Source: Bolinopsis microptera (taxonomy: Eukaryota > Ctenophora > Tentaculata > Lobata > Bolinopsidae). From it: a stretch of DNA of 64,000 nt. The notes below the pieces were generated by a model. The model saw only the letters and a program-made list of their open reading frames with translations, made no database searches and was not told the origin of the DNA. How positions within the stretch are numbered: position 1 is the first letter of the stretch; each line of letters starts with the position of its first letter. Shown in pieces: positions 51,340 through 62,163 of this stretch. Position numbers and translations under genes: made by a program. The stretch lies in the NCBI RefSeq assembly GCF_026151205.1, contig NC_087072.1:7178084-7242083 (forward strand). The letters run 5' to 3'.

Positions 51340-52140
51340 CAAGTATCAGAGCCGTAGCGAGGGAGTGTTCAGGCTTACACTCCACCTGGATGATAGTACT
51401 GCTGGTTACACTCCACCCCTGGGCCGGTTCCTCTGTCCCGTTATTTGTCTTCTTTACCGTACACTTGGAGATACAGTCCGAGCTGGCCGTGCTCCGGTCT
51501 TGGAACGTAGTTAGTGCTGTGGGGGAGATGGGGTGAGGGTTTTTCAGCTTCTTCAATAGAAGGTCTGGTGGCCTCGCTATTCGAACGTTGGCCAAAAAAC
51601 TATGGTCAGTCAACGAGTGAACGAGAGCAGTAAGTTAGCCCGAAGATTTCCTGCTGAATATTAATTGTTGTTTACTCACGTTTAGGACACTCCACACACG
51701 TGCTCTCACCCTCCTTGTCCGCAAAGGACCCGATAGGGCACCGGTCACACCTTAGAGTTTGGGAGTTTTGAAAGTAGCCTTCCGGGCACTCGCTGCAGAA
51801 ATCACCGATCTGGGATATTATATTGTAATTAATTATTTATTTAATAACTTATAAACGTCTGAAAACAATTGGAGATATGGAATGAGATTACCTCGTTTGC
51901 CCAGTTACCCAGTATGATAAATGGTATTAGAAGTCTAAGGAAGTGAGACGACGATATATCAGGATACTTAGTTGTCTCACTTCGTATAATTTGTAATTCT
52001 TCAGAATAGCACTCCTTTAGAATAACGTCAGTAAACTGAAGTATAGTTAAGTTTGAAACTTACTTTACCGGATCCTGATGGACAGACAAATTCCACTTCA
52101 CTCAGGTAATTTTCCTTGTTTGCCCTGTACGAAATTGCAC
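51340..52140 (-). CDS. RPTP ectodomain exons upstream of the duplicated part
   Basis: Three clean minus-strand exons: 52140-52064, 51809-51680 and 51516-51340, joining in frame. They encode VEFVCPSGSGK, then IGDFCSECPEGYFQ with CDRCPIGSFADKEG and CVECPK (the ephrin-receptor/GCC2-GCC3 Cys-rich repeat), then a Cys-containing module with CTVKKTNNGTEEPAQGW. They lie 5' of the sushi and membrane exons of the RPTP in copy B, and their domain types fit an RPTP ectodomain. The last exon ends in phase 1 whereas the 16770 exon needs phase 2, so one exon is probably missing between them. The 5' end of the gene was not found. Confidence 0.65.
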
Positions 52141-52749
52141 CTGTCGTGTGTGTAGTGATTAAAATAACAGTGTCGAACCGAATTAATACAAGCATTTAGG
52201 ACCTTACCTTGCCGTGTAGTGTGGTTCCTATATTTTATTATCTTTTAAGTGGCTGATTTCGTTATCTTTATTCCCGTTTCATATGTTAGGGAAAGAATGG
52301 AGAGGATCTGATGTTTTACCCTGTGAACGTTTCTTCCATATCTTCTGCTAGCTCTATGGACAGAGTGAACGCACCTGTCAGCTATAAACATACGAATATC
52401 GCCTGAAATATAACCTATTATTTATCATAGAAGTGTACACAAGTCGGTTTGAGTTCGAAAGCTTGATGTTTGACCTTTATAGGCATGTTGAGATAGTCGA
52501 TGGAGGAATAGTTAATCGATAGATTCCGTCATGTTGCTTACTTGGAAAATGTCTTCATAGTGACAGTGTCATCGAAAGCTTTGTTCGAGGAAATTTTAAG
52601 CATCAGTTATGTTTTAATTTCTCTTCATCATATAGCCCAAAAACGATACTTTTTACCGCATCAAAAAATTTCAATCACAACCAAAGTTATAAGTTATATA
52701 TAGGTATATAGCGTCATAATAATAATAATAATAACAGTTCCCAAGGCAG

Positions 52750-53487
52750 ATGATGGGTATAGCGGACCCGTTAACCTCTTGGAACTGGCTCACTCAACAA
52801 GACTTGAAGAAGGAGACAGAAGGATTGTTGATAGCAGCCCAAGACCAAGCACTTAGGACGAATTATGTGAAGCACAGGATTGACAAAACACCTGGCTCTT
52901 CTCCCCTCTGCAGACTCTGCAGAAATCATTACGAGACAATAGACCACATACTGAATGGGTGCCCAAAACTTTCACAGACAGAATATAAGTGTCGGCATGA
53001 CAAAGTAGCTGCCGCATTGCACTGGAGTCTGTGCAAGGAATACGGCTTCCCACGCAGTAAAAGGTGGTACGAACACCGGGCAGAGAAGGTGCTGGAGAAC
53101 GAAAAAGTCAAGATATTGTGGGACTTCCATGTCCAGTCGGACCACGTTATCGAACACTGCAGACCGGATCTCCTCCTGGTAGACAAGGTAACCAACGCAG
53201 CAACTATCATTGACGTTGCAGTCCCAGGAGATACCCGGATCCTGGATAGAGAACAAGAAAAGATACTGAAATATCAAGACCTAAAAAGAGAAATTAAGAA
53301 GAACTGGAATTTACGAAAGGTCACAATCGTCCCTGTGGTGATAGGCGCATTAGGAACTATCACCATTAACTTTCGTAAACACCTCGACGCAGTCCACTGC
53401 AATCTGAGCATCTCTAATCTCCAGAAGACAGCTCTGCTTGGATCAGCCAGAATTCTCAGGATGGTCTTAGACATATTATCTTATTGA
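52750..53487 (+). CDS. C-terminal part of an R2/R4-type LINE protein with restriction-like endonuclease
   Basis: The frame encodes 245 residues: a zinc knuckle CRLCRNHYETIDHILNGC, then a KRWYEHRAEK helix, then the PD-(D/E)xK-type core HCRPDLLLVDKVTNAATIID with the second Asp in VAVPGDTR, and a YQDLKREI region. This is the typical C-terminus of R2/R4/Dong-like non-LTR retrotransposons, where the endonuclease lies after the RT. The frame is open upstream to 52735, where the element is truncated, so the RT is missing. Confidence 0.85.
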   Translation: MMGIADPLTSWNWLTQQDLKKETEGLLIAAQDQALRTNYVKHRIDKTPGSSPLCRLCRNHYETIDHILNGCPKLSQTEYKCRHDKVAAALHWSLCKEYGFPRSKRWYEHRAEKVLENEKVKILWDFHVQSDHVIEHCRPDLLLVDKVTNAATIIDVAVPGDTRILDREQEKILKYQDLKREIKKNWNLRKVTIVPVVIGALGTITINFRKHLDAVHCNLSISNLQKTALLGSARILRMVLDILSY

Positions 53488-54289
53488 GAGTATAATACAC
53501 TGTAGATATTCTATATTTAGTTTATTCTTCACTGGATACTGTAATAAACACTTTTTACCTGGTCCTCTTATATCTCTTCCCTTGCTATGCAAGCCCTGTC
53601 TCTTGTTTATACAATTTTTAACCCGTATATTGGGTAGACTGTGTATTTGTTTTGTATTTTATATTAAATACAGTTTTGTGTACAAGTAATTATTGTTATT
53701 TACTGGACTAAGGGGTATACATGTGTTGGAGTTTTTCTCTTATTCTTCTTCTCTTGCTCTGCAAGCCCTGATTCTTGTATAAACATGATGTTTGTTTAAA
53801 TATTGTATATTCTTGTATTGATTGTGGTATTTTGTGGGTCAGATTCAGCAATACCCAATGGGTACTTGCTGAATCACTGTTTTATACACTCTGTAACCAG
53901 TCGATCCAGTCCCTGTGTTCCGTCCCTTGCCCTGCAAGCCCTGTTTCTTGATAATACAGCATTTATTTATCGTGTATTACATTGTAGTATGTAATAAACA
54001 TTTGTAGTAGTGTAGGATTGTTTTAATTTCTTTTTGCTAGGTTTTATAATATTTATTTGTATAATTTGTGATTGTTTCTCCCGGTTTTCTTCCCTTGCGT
54101 AGCAAGCCCTGTCTCTTGTAAAAACAACCTCGAAAGATTTGTAGATACACATAGTCTCTACACCTTTACCCTCTGGTCCCTAGGGTCAGCTGATCCCGGG
54201 CCAGAGGAAAACTACCGACTGCCAAGGTTTGACGCCTAGGCAGTCGAGACCTCTTATTGAGACCCTTTATAATAATAATAATAATAATA
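53488..54289 (+). other. 3' untranslated region with four repeated hairpins
   Basis: The motif CTTGC-NNN-GCAAG followed by CCCTG occurs at 53580-53592, 53753-53765, 53926-53938 and 54094-54106, spaced 173, 173 and 168 bases. The stem is the same each time and the loops differ (TAT, TCT, CCT, GTA). Beyond that, CCTCTGG pairs with CCAGAGG and GACTGCC with GGCAGTC near 54170-54250. A structured 3' end of this kind probably serves as the RT recognition site. Confidence 0.65.
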
Positions 54290-55270
54290 GGATTATGGCC
54301 ACATGGCCATCTCGACAAAACTTGAAACCCAACTGCACTCTACGCTATTGCAGTTCGCACAATATTATCAAAAATAAAAATGTTCCTATCCGGAACATTT
54401 AATGATTAATTATTTTTAGGACGTTAACATGTAGTTCTGAATTTAACAATCAAGAAACATTGATTCCTCGGTATTTAGCAATCAATGGGTTATTAGACAT
54501 GAAATGTGCATATGAATCATGCTCACATGTATTTATTTTTGACATCAAGGTTTCGCTGAGATCCCAGAAGTGACCCTTTGACGATGCTCCACTCGCTATC
54601 AGTTCATTTTTATAACATTGAAGTCGAGCTTTGAATGCGTCTACTGAACTGGCTTCTTTAACCGAACTTGGTACTTTGTTCCAGTAATTGGCAACACGGT
54701 TACTGAGGACCTGATTTCCTCTTTTATCTTTTAGGATCTTGGTACCGCTACGTGATATCCTGAAAAGATCTTGTCCATAGTCCACTTTACCCGTCGTTAT
54801 TTTAAAGGTTTCAATAAGATCACCCCTCATACGGCGCTCCAGTAGTGTTGTTAACTGGAGGATTCTCAGTCTCTCATCGTATGGTAGGATACCAATCCCG
54901 TCGATTATTCGTGTAAATTCTCTCTGAACGTCTTCTATCTTCTTAATAGTCCTCCAGTTTCCGTGCTCTGCTGGTAGATTCCACACTTGCACAGCGTATT
55001 CGATGTGAGGTCGAACTAGAGTTCTGTAGACATTTAGCATAACAAATTTGTTACGGCAGATCAAACTTCGTTTGATCCAGCCTATAACAGACTTTGCTTT
55101 TTTCACGGACTTATCTATATGATCACTCCAGTCCAGGTTTCTGGTAGTTAGAACTCCAAGATCCTTTTCTGCCTTCACTTGGGGGAGGCGTTCCCCATTC
55201 ATGAAGTACTCGTGCATTGGATTGTTACGCCCAATATGTAGTACCTTACACTTGCCATCCTTCACATTGA
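54290..55270 (-). mobile_element. 5'-truncated LINE 3' end, tail-to-tail with the R4-like element
   Basis: Its 3' end abuts the same (AAT)n array; on its own strand this would be a (TTA)n tail after GTGGCCATAATCC. It includes the frame 54450-55265. A diverged sequence containing GATACTTTTTAC and CAATCACAA lies on both sides of the two-element block (52647-52706 and 55480-55540). Confidence 0.7.
54450..55265 (-). pseudogene. C-terminal part of a LINE reverse transcriptase
   Basis: The 271 residues include KCKVLHIGRNN, EKDLGVLTTRNLDWSDHIDK, YRTLVRPHIEYAVQVWNLPA and LQLTTLLERRMRGDLIETFK. These motifs define the post-palm region of CR1/L2/RTE-type RT proteins. The catalytic palm and endonuclease are missing. 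Confidence 0.85.
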
Positions 55271-55540
55271 ATCTTAGGAGAGTAAATGTGAGCTAGTTGT
55301 GAAATTCTGATATTTCAATCGAGAATGACAGTCAATTGAATTATTGCCAGGCAATTAAAATGTTTAACTGCGCAAAGTTATTTGCGTAATTAGAAAACAA
55401 CAATATTTTTGTTGATTGTGTGTGCGCGGCGTCATGTCAGCATTGTGTGTAGCTCTAGCGAATTTAGTATCGAAAAAAAAGTATCGATACTTTTTACTGC
55501 ATCAAAATATTGCAATCACAAACAAAGTTATAAGAAGTCA

Positions 55541-56154
55541 TAGCGTGAGCGTAAATGTGAGCTAGTTTTGAAATTATGATGTATCATACAGCATAACAAC
55601 GCGCGTTGTTAATCTGTGGTTGCTCGCGCACGTGCATTTTTATCGTTGCTACGCAACAGCGCAGTAAACCTTTGCTTAAATAACGCCATTATTCTAACGA
55701 TTATTTAACCTCACTTCCGACGTTAATTATAAAAAATCTAAAGCCTAAATCAAAATTCTAAGAATGCTATAGCCTATTCCTATCCTTTTTCTACAACCCT
55801 GCTAAAAATGGCGAGGTTTCAACTCCATTTGCGAGCTGGGTTTGGCATCACCAGAGGGTCATTTTGAGGTCGATTTTCGGTGTTTTTTCTTCTATGTCCC
55901 CGTTGCCGGGGAAATTTCGTCAAGTTTAAAATATAATATAGATAAAAAAGGGTGGTTTAAATAATTTAAAATATTTTTCACATTTCACGGCCATAACATT
56001 TTTAAATATTCGTGTAATTACCGCTTTAATCTATCCACGCGCCACATTTATCTCTCCCTCCTGGACGATTTATTGTTAACACTCAATCATCATCGATAAC
56101 CAACACTTTATACATAAGCACACAAATATCCACCGCTGGTCAGTAAAGTCCCGC
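55541..56154. other. Non-coding stretch upstream of the SLC31 stop
   Basis: It is AT-rich, apart from a GCGC-containing segment near 55600-55650. The sequence just downstream of the copper transporter stop includes its 3' untranslated region. I see no other feature. Confidence 0.4.
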
Positions 56155-56688
56155 TCAGTTGCAGTGATCAGAGTTATCGAAAGAGTGCCTCTGAAACACC
56201 AGATACCCCAGTGCATCCCCTACAACAACCGCCAAAAACAACCACAAGTTGTACGTCATAACAACAAGCATGAGGAAGTAGCCAGCTGTAGTCTGCACTA
56301 ACTGCAGGGAGGACTGCACCAGGTGGAGCCTCCAGTTGACCGCTCTCCCGGAGTTATCCACCTCGGTCACCCCCTCAGTTTCCTCAATAGCACCATACCC
56401 CGCACTTCCTGTGCTGTTTCTGGTGGTTCTGCTGAGGAATTTTATCACCACCCCCATCTCCACCCCACACTGACACGACTTGTTTAGAAAACCTCTGAAG
56501 TATTTTAGGCCCTGGTACAGGAACGCTGCTAGAGCCCAGAACAGTGATGTCAGGATGATCCCAGAGAGGGTCTTGATGTCCCAGATGTCGAATAAGACGG
56601 TGACTTTGGTGCTTATGTAGAATGTCATTTGCATCATCATCATGTCCATTTCCACTCCCGTTTTGTTGACACACTCACATGATTCCAT
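56155..56688 (-). CDS. SLC31A1: CTR-type copper transporter
   Basis: High-affinity copper transporters trimerise in the plasma membrane and pass Cu(I) through a Met-lined pore. The first Met of the frame is at 56688 and gives 177 residues; an AG precedes the frame at about 56721, so an upstream coding exon is possible. The Met-rich N-terminal MDMMMMQMTFY supplies copper ligands. Helix 1 follows (VTVLFDIWDIKTLSGIILTS). Helix 2 has the diagnostic MxxxM within YFLMLVVMTYN. Helix 3 has the GxxxG motif (GDALG). The C-terminus is HCN, close to the HCH copper site of CTR1. Length fits the family. SLC31A1 versus SLC31A2 cannot be decided firmly from this sequence. Confidence 0.85.
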   Translation of the reverse strand: MESCECVNKTGVEMDMMMMQMTFYISTKVTVLFDIWDIKTLSGIILTSLFWALAAFLYQGLKYFRGFLNKSCQCGVEMGVVIKFLSRTTRNSTGSAGYGAIEETEGVTEVDNSGRAVNWRLHLVQSSLQLVQTTAGYFLMLVVMTYNLWLFLAVVVGDALGYLVFQRHSFDNSDHCN

Positions 56689-56778
56689 ACCAGCTTTTCG
56701 TGCTAGTCTCTCGGAACTAAACAAATAGTGGAGTTTATTTTGGGTTCATATAAAACTACTGAATAATAGTGTTCGTTC

Positions 56779-57049
56779 AATACTGATGGTTAGGATAATA
56801 TCCGGTTGGAAGAGACAAGGACAAATGAAACAGGAAGTTAGGAATGTAGGCAAATTTTCGGCGCCAACGCCATCTTCAGGCTCAAATTATTTCTTATATA
56901 GTAGTGTTTTAATACTTTCAACACTACTATATAACAAATAATTTGAGCCTGAAGATGACGTTGACACCGAAAATTTGCCTACATTCCTAACTTCCTGTTT
57001 CATTTGTCCTTGTCTCTTCCAACCGGATATTATCCAACTATCAGTATTT
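56779..57049. mobile_element. About 270-bp palindromic element
   Basis: The arms (AATACTGAT at 56779 to about 56910, and about 56917 to 57049) are reverse complements with few mismatches around a roughly 10-base loop. The arm contains CTGAAGATGACGTTG/CGCCATCTTCAG-type sequence that recalls Penelope-like ends. TGTTCGTTCAAT occurs just outside the left arm (56769-56780) and again at 57077-57088, a possible target duplication. The loop plus part of one arm equals the 5' end of the LINE at 23665. Confidence 0.75.
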
Positions 57050-57088
57050 CAATCATGAGACTACTGCATCATTTGATGTTCGTTCAAT

Positions 57089-58120
57089 GGTAAACTTAAT
57101 TCAAGCGACACTGCTAAAGCCTACTTAGCGCACTAGAGTATAGATCTGCGTTAACAAAGTCAAAACTAATTAAACCATGCTAAAGCTTTAGGCTTTAATA
57201 AACGTTTCTTTCTCCGGGAAAACATAACAGTCCTGTTGTTACATGGACTAGACTGTTATATCTATATACATGTTATATAAACGCAACAAAATTTACAGAT
57301 CAGTTTTTCAATCTCGGGCCGATGTAAAACTAATTAACGAAACAATACAAACTAGGTGCACTGCACAGTCAATGATTTGTAGTTTAAAAGTTTAATATTC
57401 CAAAGTGGAAGAACAGAAGAAATTTGTCAGTTACTCATGAGTTGAAACAATTGTATTAGCAATTAGATAATAGATAGTGAATGTTGGAAATGTGTGTAGG
57501 CAATGGCTATAAGGTGCAGCATTTATATATTGTGTTGGTACATGGTCTACACGCTTATAAAATTATCAGAGGAAAATACATCGAATAATAGTGATCGCGA
57601 TGTAATGTTGATATTACAACAACTTTTATCGAACGTTAAATAAAACTGACACAAAAGATCAGGGACTGAGGGACACTATACTAAGTCTCATGGTAAAATG
57701 GTAAAAAGGAGCTGGAACATATTAATGCCAACAGTTCCCTAGCATTGTATTGATCTCAATCTTAGATCATTGTTACTTATATTTTATTAGCTTGTCTTTA
57801 TTTTGGGTCCGTTTCGTTAAACAAAGCAAGCCAGACTTATACTGTACCTTAATTAATAAGCCTTTATCAACCGGTTGACAAACCAAACTTGTGTCACCAG
57901 TTATAAAGTTATGCAATAGCAACGACTACATGTACAACTACAAGAAATTCTGGAAAAGGAGAACACAATATGAAATATTTTCGATGAGGTTGTATCGCTG
58001 TTGAATAACTACAATCTGCAAAATCATACACATTTGTAAAATTTCGGAGTTATCATAGCAACCGTTATTATACTCATGTTTTGGGATATTATACCTCGTA
58101 ACAGTACCTCAGCAGGTATA
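57089..58120. other. AT-rich stretch without recognised features
   Basis: I see no gene, array or transposon ends here. Confidence 0.4.
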
Positions 58121-58631
58121 GGACACGAGGGCGGATCACATGATACTCACTATAACATAGAAATGAGGGCGGAAACAAACACTAGGTCCCAAATGATGAA
58201 CTAGTAATAAACCTTTTGCATTACACAATTTTCTAAGCCTCAACCTACTTTTATACACGATAATATTCTGGAATCTGATCAACTGTTTCCATACGAAGAG
58301 ATTACACTTTTAAACGTAAGAAGATGATAAGGTTCTATAATTTTAAGTTAACATTGTGTTCTTAATTGAGTACATCGAAAGCACGTGTAATCCTATGTTT
58401 AACCAGTAAAGTCTTATCAGATGTTATCAAATTATTTAATATGGCTAAATTATGTTAGCAGCTTAATTAAATTTATTAGCGTGTTAAAAGTAAGTTCAAG
58501 ATCAAAAACAAACGTTAAAATAAAATTGTGTAATGTTACAAGTTTATTACTTGTTCATCATTTGAATCGGTGTTTGATCCCACCCTCGTGTCCATGTTAA
58601 AGTGAGTATCGTGTGATCTGCCCTCGTGTCC
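58121..58631. mobile_element. 511-bp element with about 100-bp terminal inverted repeats
   Basis: The left end begins GGACACGAGGGCGGATCACA and goes on TGATACTCAC. The right end is the complement, finishing ATCTGCCCTCGTGTCC. Similarity continues into the AAACCTTTTGCATTACACAA region. There is no protein frame. No clear target duplication was seen. Confidence 0.65.
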
Positions 58632-59270
58632 ACCCTTTTTAAAAGTACCGCCCTTGTTCAGCAGTCTTAAAAATAACATAACGACAGCAAAAGAGGAGCA
58701 AGGAGCTAAATGTGTTTTAGGAAGTACAATTTGTCAGAATGAGACCATATTACCAGCTGAGATAGGTAGGCACTGGTACTAGTACTTACTTATACCCACA
58801 ATAATTGTACTTGAGTGACTAAGTGAATAAAAGAATCGCAGGAAGCAAATATACAAATAAATTCACACAACAGGATATATCAAACAAATTATCAGCTTAT
58901 CAGGGAATTTCAAAGTCAGCAGTTTTGTGCCCCAAAAAACAGTGATATGAGTATCTGTAACTGTATACTACAGTAGTCTACACGAATATAATACTCTAAT
59001 CTCACTTTCAACATTCAACTGTAAGCTATACGTCTTGAAACTTTGAAATGTACATATATTATCTAGTGTTAACATGCAGTAGTTGTAATCTTATAAAGGC
59101 ATCTTCTATAGCGGGACAAATATGTTAAGCGTGATCAATTTCATTTTAAATCCATAAACATTAACAAACTGCCCTCTTAAAATAATGAAACTACAATTAT
59201 ATAACTTGTGGGCAGTTTTTTAGGCGAACGTTCTAACAACACAGGTTGAGTCACCCTAGAAGATAAGAAG
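58632..59270. other. AT-rich stretch without recognised features
   Basis: I see nothing supportable here, apart from CCCTTGTTCAGCAG-type short sequences near the element end. Confidence 0.35.
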
Positions 59271-59772
59271 CTACCAGGCCCAGAAGTAGGACAGTTAAAG
59301 GTAGGACAGTGTTGCAGCTACCAGGCCAAGAAGTAGGACAGTTGAAGGTAGGACAGTGTTGCAGCTACCAGGCCCAGAAGTAGGACAGTTGAAGGTAGGA
59401 CAGTGTTGCAGCTACCAGGCCAAGAAGTAGGACAGTTGAAGGTAGGACAGTGTTGCAGCTACCAGGCCCAGAAGTAGGACAGTTGAAGGTAGGACAGTGT
59501 TACCAGGCCCAGAAGTAGGACAGTTGAAGGTAGGACAGTGTTGCAGCTACCAGGCCCAGAAGTAGGACAGTTGAAGGTAGGACAGTGTTGCAGCTACCAG
59601 GCCCAGAAGTAGGACAGTTGAAGGTAGGACAGTGTTGCAGCTACCAGGCCAAGAAGTAGGACAGTTGAAGGTAGGACAGTGTTGCAGCTACCAGGCCCAG
59701 AAGTAGGACAGTTGGAGGTAGGACAGTGTTACCAGGCCCAGAAGTAGGACAGTTGAAGGTAGGACAGTGTTG
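59271..59772. repeat. 47-bp minisatellite, 11 units
   Basis: The unit is GCAGCTACCAGGCCCAGAAG followed by TAGGACAGTTGAAGGTAGGA and CAGTGTT. Two of the eleven units lack GCAGC (42 bp). Within each unit TAGGACAGT occurs twice. On the minus strand the first two units supply the C-terminus of the exon at 59868. Confidence 0.93.
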
Positions 59773-59868
59773 GAAGTGTTACACAGCTCAGAACCACACT
59801 CGTAGCAGTTCAGCCAGGCATTGTTAACACACGCTCCACAAGCTGACCCGTAGTACTCGCCACCTTGT
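59688..59868 (-). CDS. Last exon of a Ly6/three-finger GPI-type protein
   Basis: After an AATTTCAG acceptor the exon reads CGACVNNAWLNCYECGSELC, then N, in the pattern of a three-finger (Ly6/uPAR/CD59) domain that closes in Cys-Asn. It goes straight into a hydrophobic tail (SNTVLPSTVLLLGLVTLSYL then QLSYFWAW and TAG), suitable as a GPI-attachment signal. The tail is encoded by two units of the 47-bp minisatellite; because 47 is not a multiple of three, a stop appears in the second unit. Upstream exons should be at higher coordinates but were not found. Confidence 0.55.
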
Positions 59869-60097
59869 CTGAAATTAGGTTTTATTAGTGAGACTCAGAT
59901 TAGCTGATTAGGTAGTAGATAAACTTCGATTTATTTGAAGTGCTAATGTTATGTAAATTAGATTTGATTGATAATTATAGATCGATACTTTAAGTTTTTG
60001 TAGATGAAATGACACCTCAAATTCAAATCAATTTTTGATTTAAGACATCTCGGTTGCCTCTCATTTTCGACTTTCAAAAAAACATTTAAAAACATAT

Positions 60098-60248
60098 ACA
60101 GGGTGATTCAAAAATAATTTGGGATTTTTTAAATGACACATTTTTTTTAAAGGAGCTAAATATGTAAAAATGGAGTGTTTTTTAATTTGTCTCGGAAATT
60201 ATGGCCATTAAAAATCCCAACAAACATTATTTTTGAATCACTTTTTGT
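60098..60248. mobile_element. About 150-bp MITE
   Basis: The left end is ACAGGGTGATTCAAAAATAA and the right end is its complement with changes (TTATTTTTGAATCACTTTTT then GT). The ACAGGGTG start is common in Tc1/mariner-like MITEs. The inside has no frame, and the target duplication is uncertain. Confidence 0.5.
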
Positions 60249-60925
60249 GTCGATTCCGTCCATCAAATTTATTTGCGCTAAGGTCAATTTTTAAATGCCA
60301 ATGTGACAAGGATAATTTATAAAGCAACTTCTTTCCTACTTATGGCTGACGTTTAACTCCAGAAACATTCCCGGTAACCGATGAATGTCATTACTTAACT
60401 CATTTTTAGTTTCTCGCGTGGCATACCTGATTGGATGACAAATTACCTCCAATAAATTGAGAAATTAAGGAGCATTTCCTCTATCATATCAATGCATACC
60501 TTCTTTATTTCAACATGAATTAAGTTAACTTACCGTTAGGCCAAAAAATCAAAATAAAATTCAAAATAGATCTTCGTTAGATTTTAAAGAGTTATAACGC
60601 CACAAAGTACTGTAAGAAAGTTTGTGTTTTTCCACAGTGATAGATTTTAGCCAAAAGTCAAACACACTGCCTGGGGTTATCATTTTAAAATATGTGTTGT
60701 AAAAACTGTTTGATGGCAGTGCCGGTGGAATTTTATTATAACTGTTCAGTTAGTAGCCTGACATTTCTGGTATGGTGTGTGAAAACTTCAGCAATCAACA
60801 ATACTATCAACATCATTCAAACATCTGCTGATCAAGTTCTGATTTGCTGACGTTAGGACAATGGGGTGATTATTTATCAGAGTTTTTTGTAGCTTCAGCA
60901 ACTTTTAAACATCATTATTTTTCAG
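60249..60925. other. AT-rich stretch without recognised features
   Basis: I see no gene or repeat here. A polypyrimidine tract at the right end precedes the candidate exon at 60926. Confidence 0.35.
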
Positions 60926-61026
60926 GAATTCGATGTGAGACTGGTAGAGGTGTTTGCATGAGAACACGTGACAGAAATTATTGTGCACGTGCCGGACTTG
61001 GACCACGTGACACATCTCTACAGTAG
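60926..61026 (+). CDS. Possible terminal exon, short Cys/Arg-rich
   Basis: A strong acceptor (CATCATTATTTTTCAG) is followed by IRCETGRGVCMRTRDRNYCA, then RAGLGPRDTSLQ and a stop. It may be the last exon of a secreted protein. There is no supporting neighbour exon, so it is a weak call. Confidence 0.25.
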
Positions 61027-61930
61027 TTCAGCTCCACAGTGAAAATACTGATTGGTGACATGAGTTTGGAGTTCACGCTTTGTGAGGTAAATCAATGATC
61101 ATTATGTTTAATTAGAGAAATGGAGGTAAACAATTTGTAGTGCTCTTCGTTGGATCAAAAGTGTATGTGATAACTTAAAACTGTGAAAATGACCATTCAC
61201 GACGCGATGACTATTATTTGATCTAAATACACAATCACTCTGGATTAATATTATATGACTACCCGTTCAATTCCAGATATATAATAGTCTGGTCGCACTT
61301 CTTGATTACTGTCCGCTAACTCCTGACGCACGAGCCACACCACTTCACACCTGTTTTCCCTGCATTCTGTTAACATCCACCTGTCGTTATTAAATTCTTG
61401 ACACGATTAGTTTGGAAATTAACCACAGACCACCCCTCCGCTGAACTATTACGCTCATTATTATATAATATTATTATATTACGGCCCAGGTAACGTTTAG
61501 TAGTCCGAGATTTATGTTAAATGCCGGTTTCAAGTTCTTTTCCAAAAACTTTTTACTCACTTCTTTTAAGGTTTTACAAGTTGTGCATTGGTCAAGCATT
61601 CAATTATATTGTGCGAGAGGGGCCATGTGTGACGTGGGATGACGGTCGTGCTAGTCGTGGCATGGGCGTGATACTCGCTTGAAACAGGAAACGTAAATTA
61701 TGCAGTGTTTTTAAAAGTAACGTAAGAGTAAATAACGACCTTCTAGAACATTGACAAGAAATACTTTGTTCCATTCCTCTAACATTTAAATGTTTTTACT
61801 AGAACCTGAATCTTCTGTTTAATAGATTTAATACGTCAAAAGGAAGGTCACCTACCATAGTTGTTTCTAATCAATTAATAACTGATAGAATTAAATATTG
61901 TTCAAATCTTGATATTTAATTTTATCTCAC

Positions 61931-62163
61931 CTTTTCATGAATTTACCCGAAATTAATCTTACTTGTGGTAAGAAGACTAGTCCAGCTATATGGCAACCCT
62001 TGGACCCTGCAGTACCATGCACGGGATGCACCAATGAGTTAGCAACTGGACGTTCCTCAGAAAATACCAATAACCCAGATTTTTCCGAATCTTTAACCCA
62101 TCTATTCTTATTTAAAACATTTTCTGGACCCGCAGCTGAGTGACATAACGAAATTATAAACAT
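61931..62163 (-). CDS. Possible exon of an unidentified gene
   Basis: The minus-strand frame opens at a Met (62163), reads SEKSGLLVFSEERPVANSLV and GSKGCHIAGLVFLPQVRLIS, and ends at a good donor (AAAAG|GTGAGA). The opposite strand is also open, so the coding strand is unsure. I do not recognise it. Confidence 0.3.

Larger units (their letters stand above)
52735..54289 (+). mobile_element. R4/Dong-like LINE, 5'-truncated, between TAA arrays
   Basis: The insertion starts right after (TAA)n at 52715-52734 and ends in (AAT)n at 54270-54289. It contains the restriction-like endonuclease frame and a 3' untranslated region with four hairpins. Members of the R4/Dong clade are known to use TAA repeats as targets, which fits this placement. 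Confidence 0.7.
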
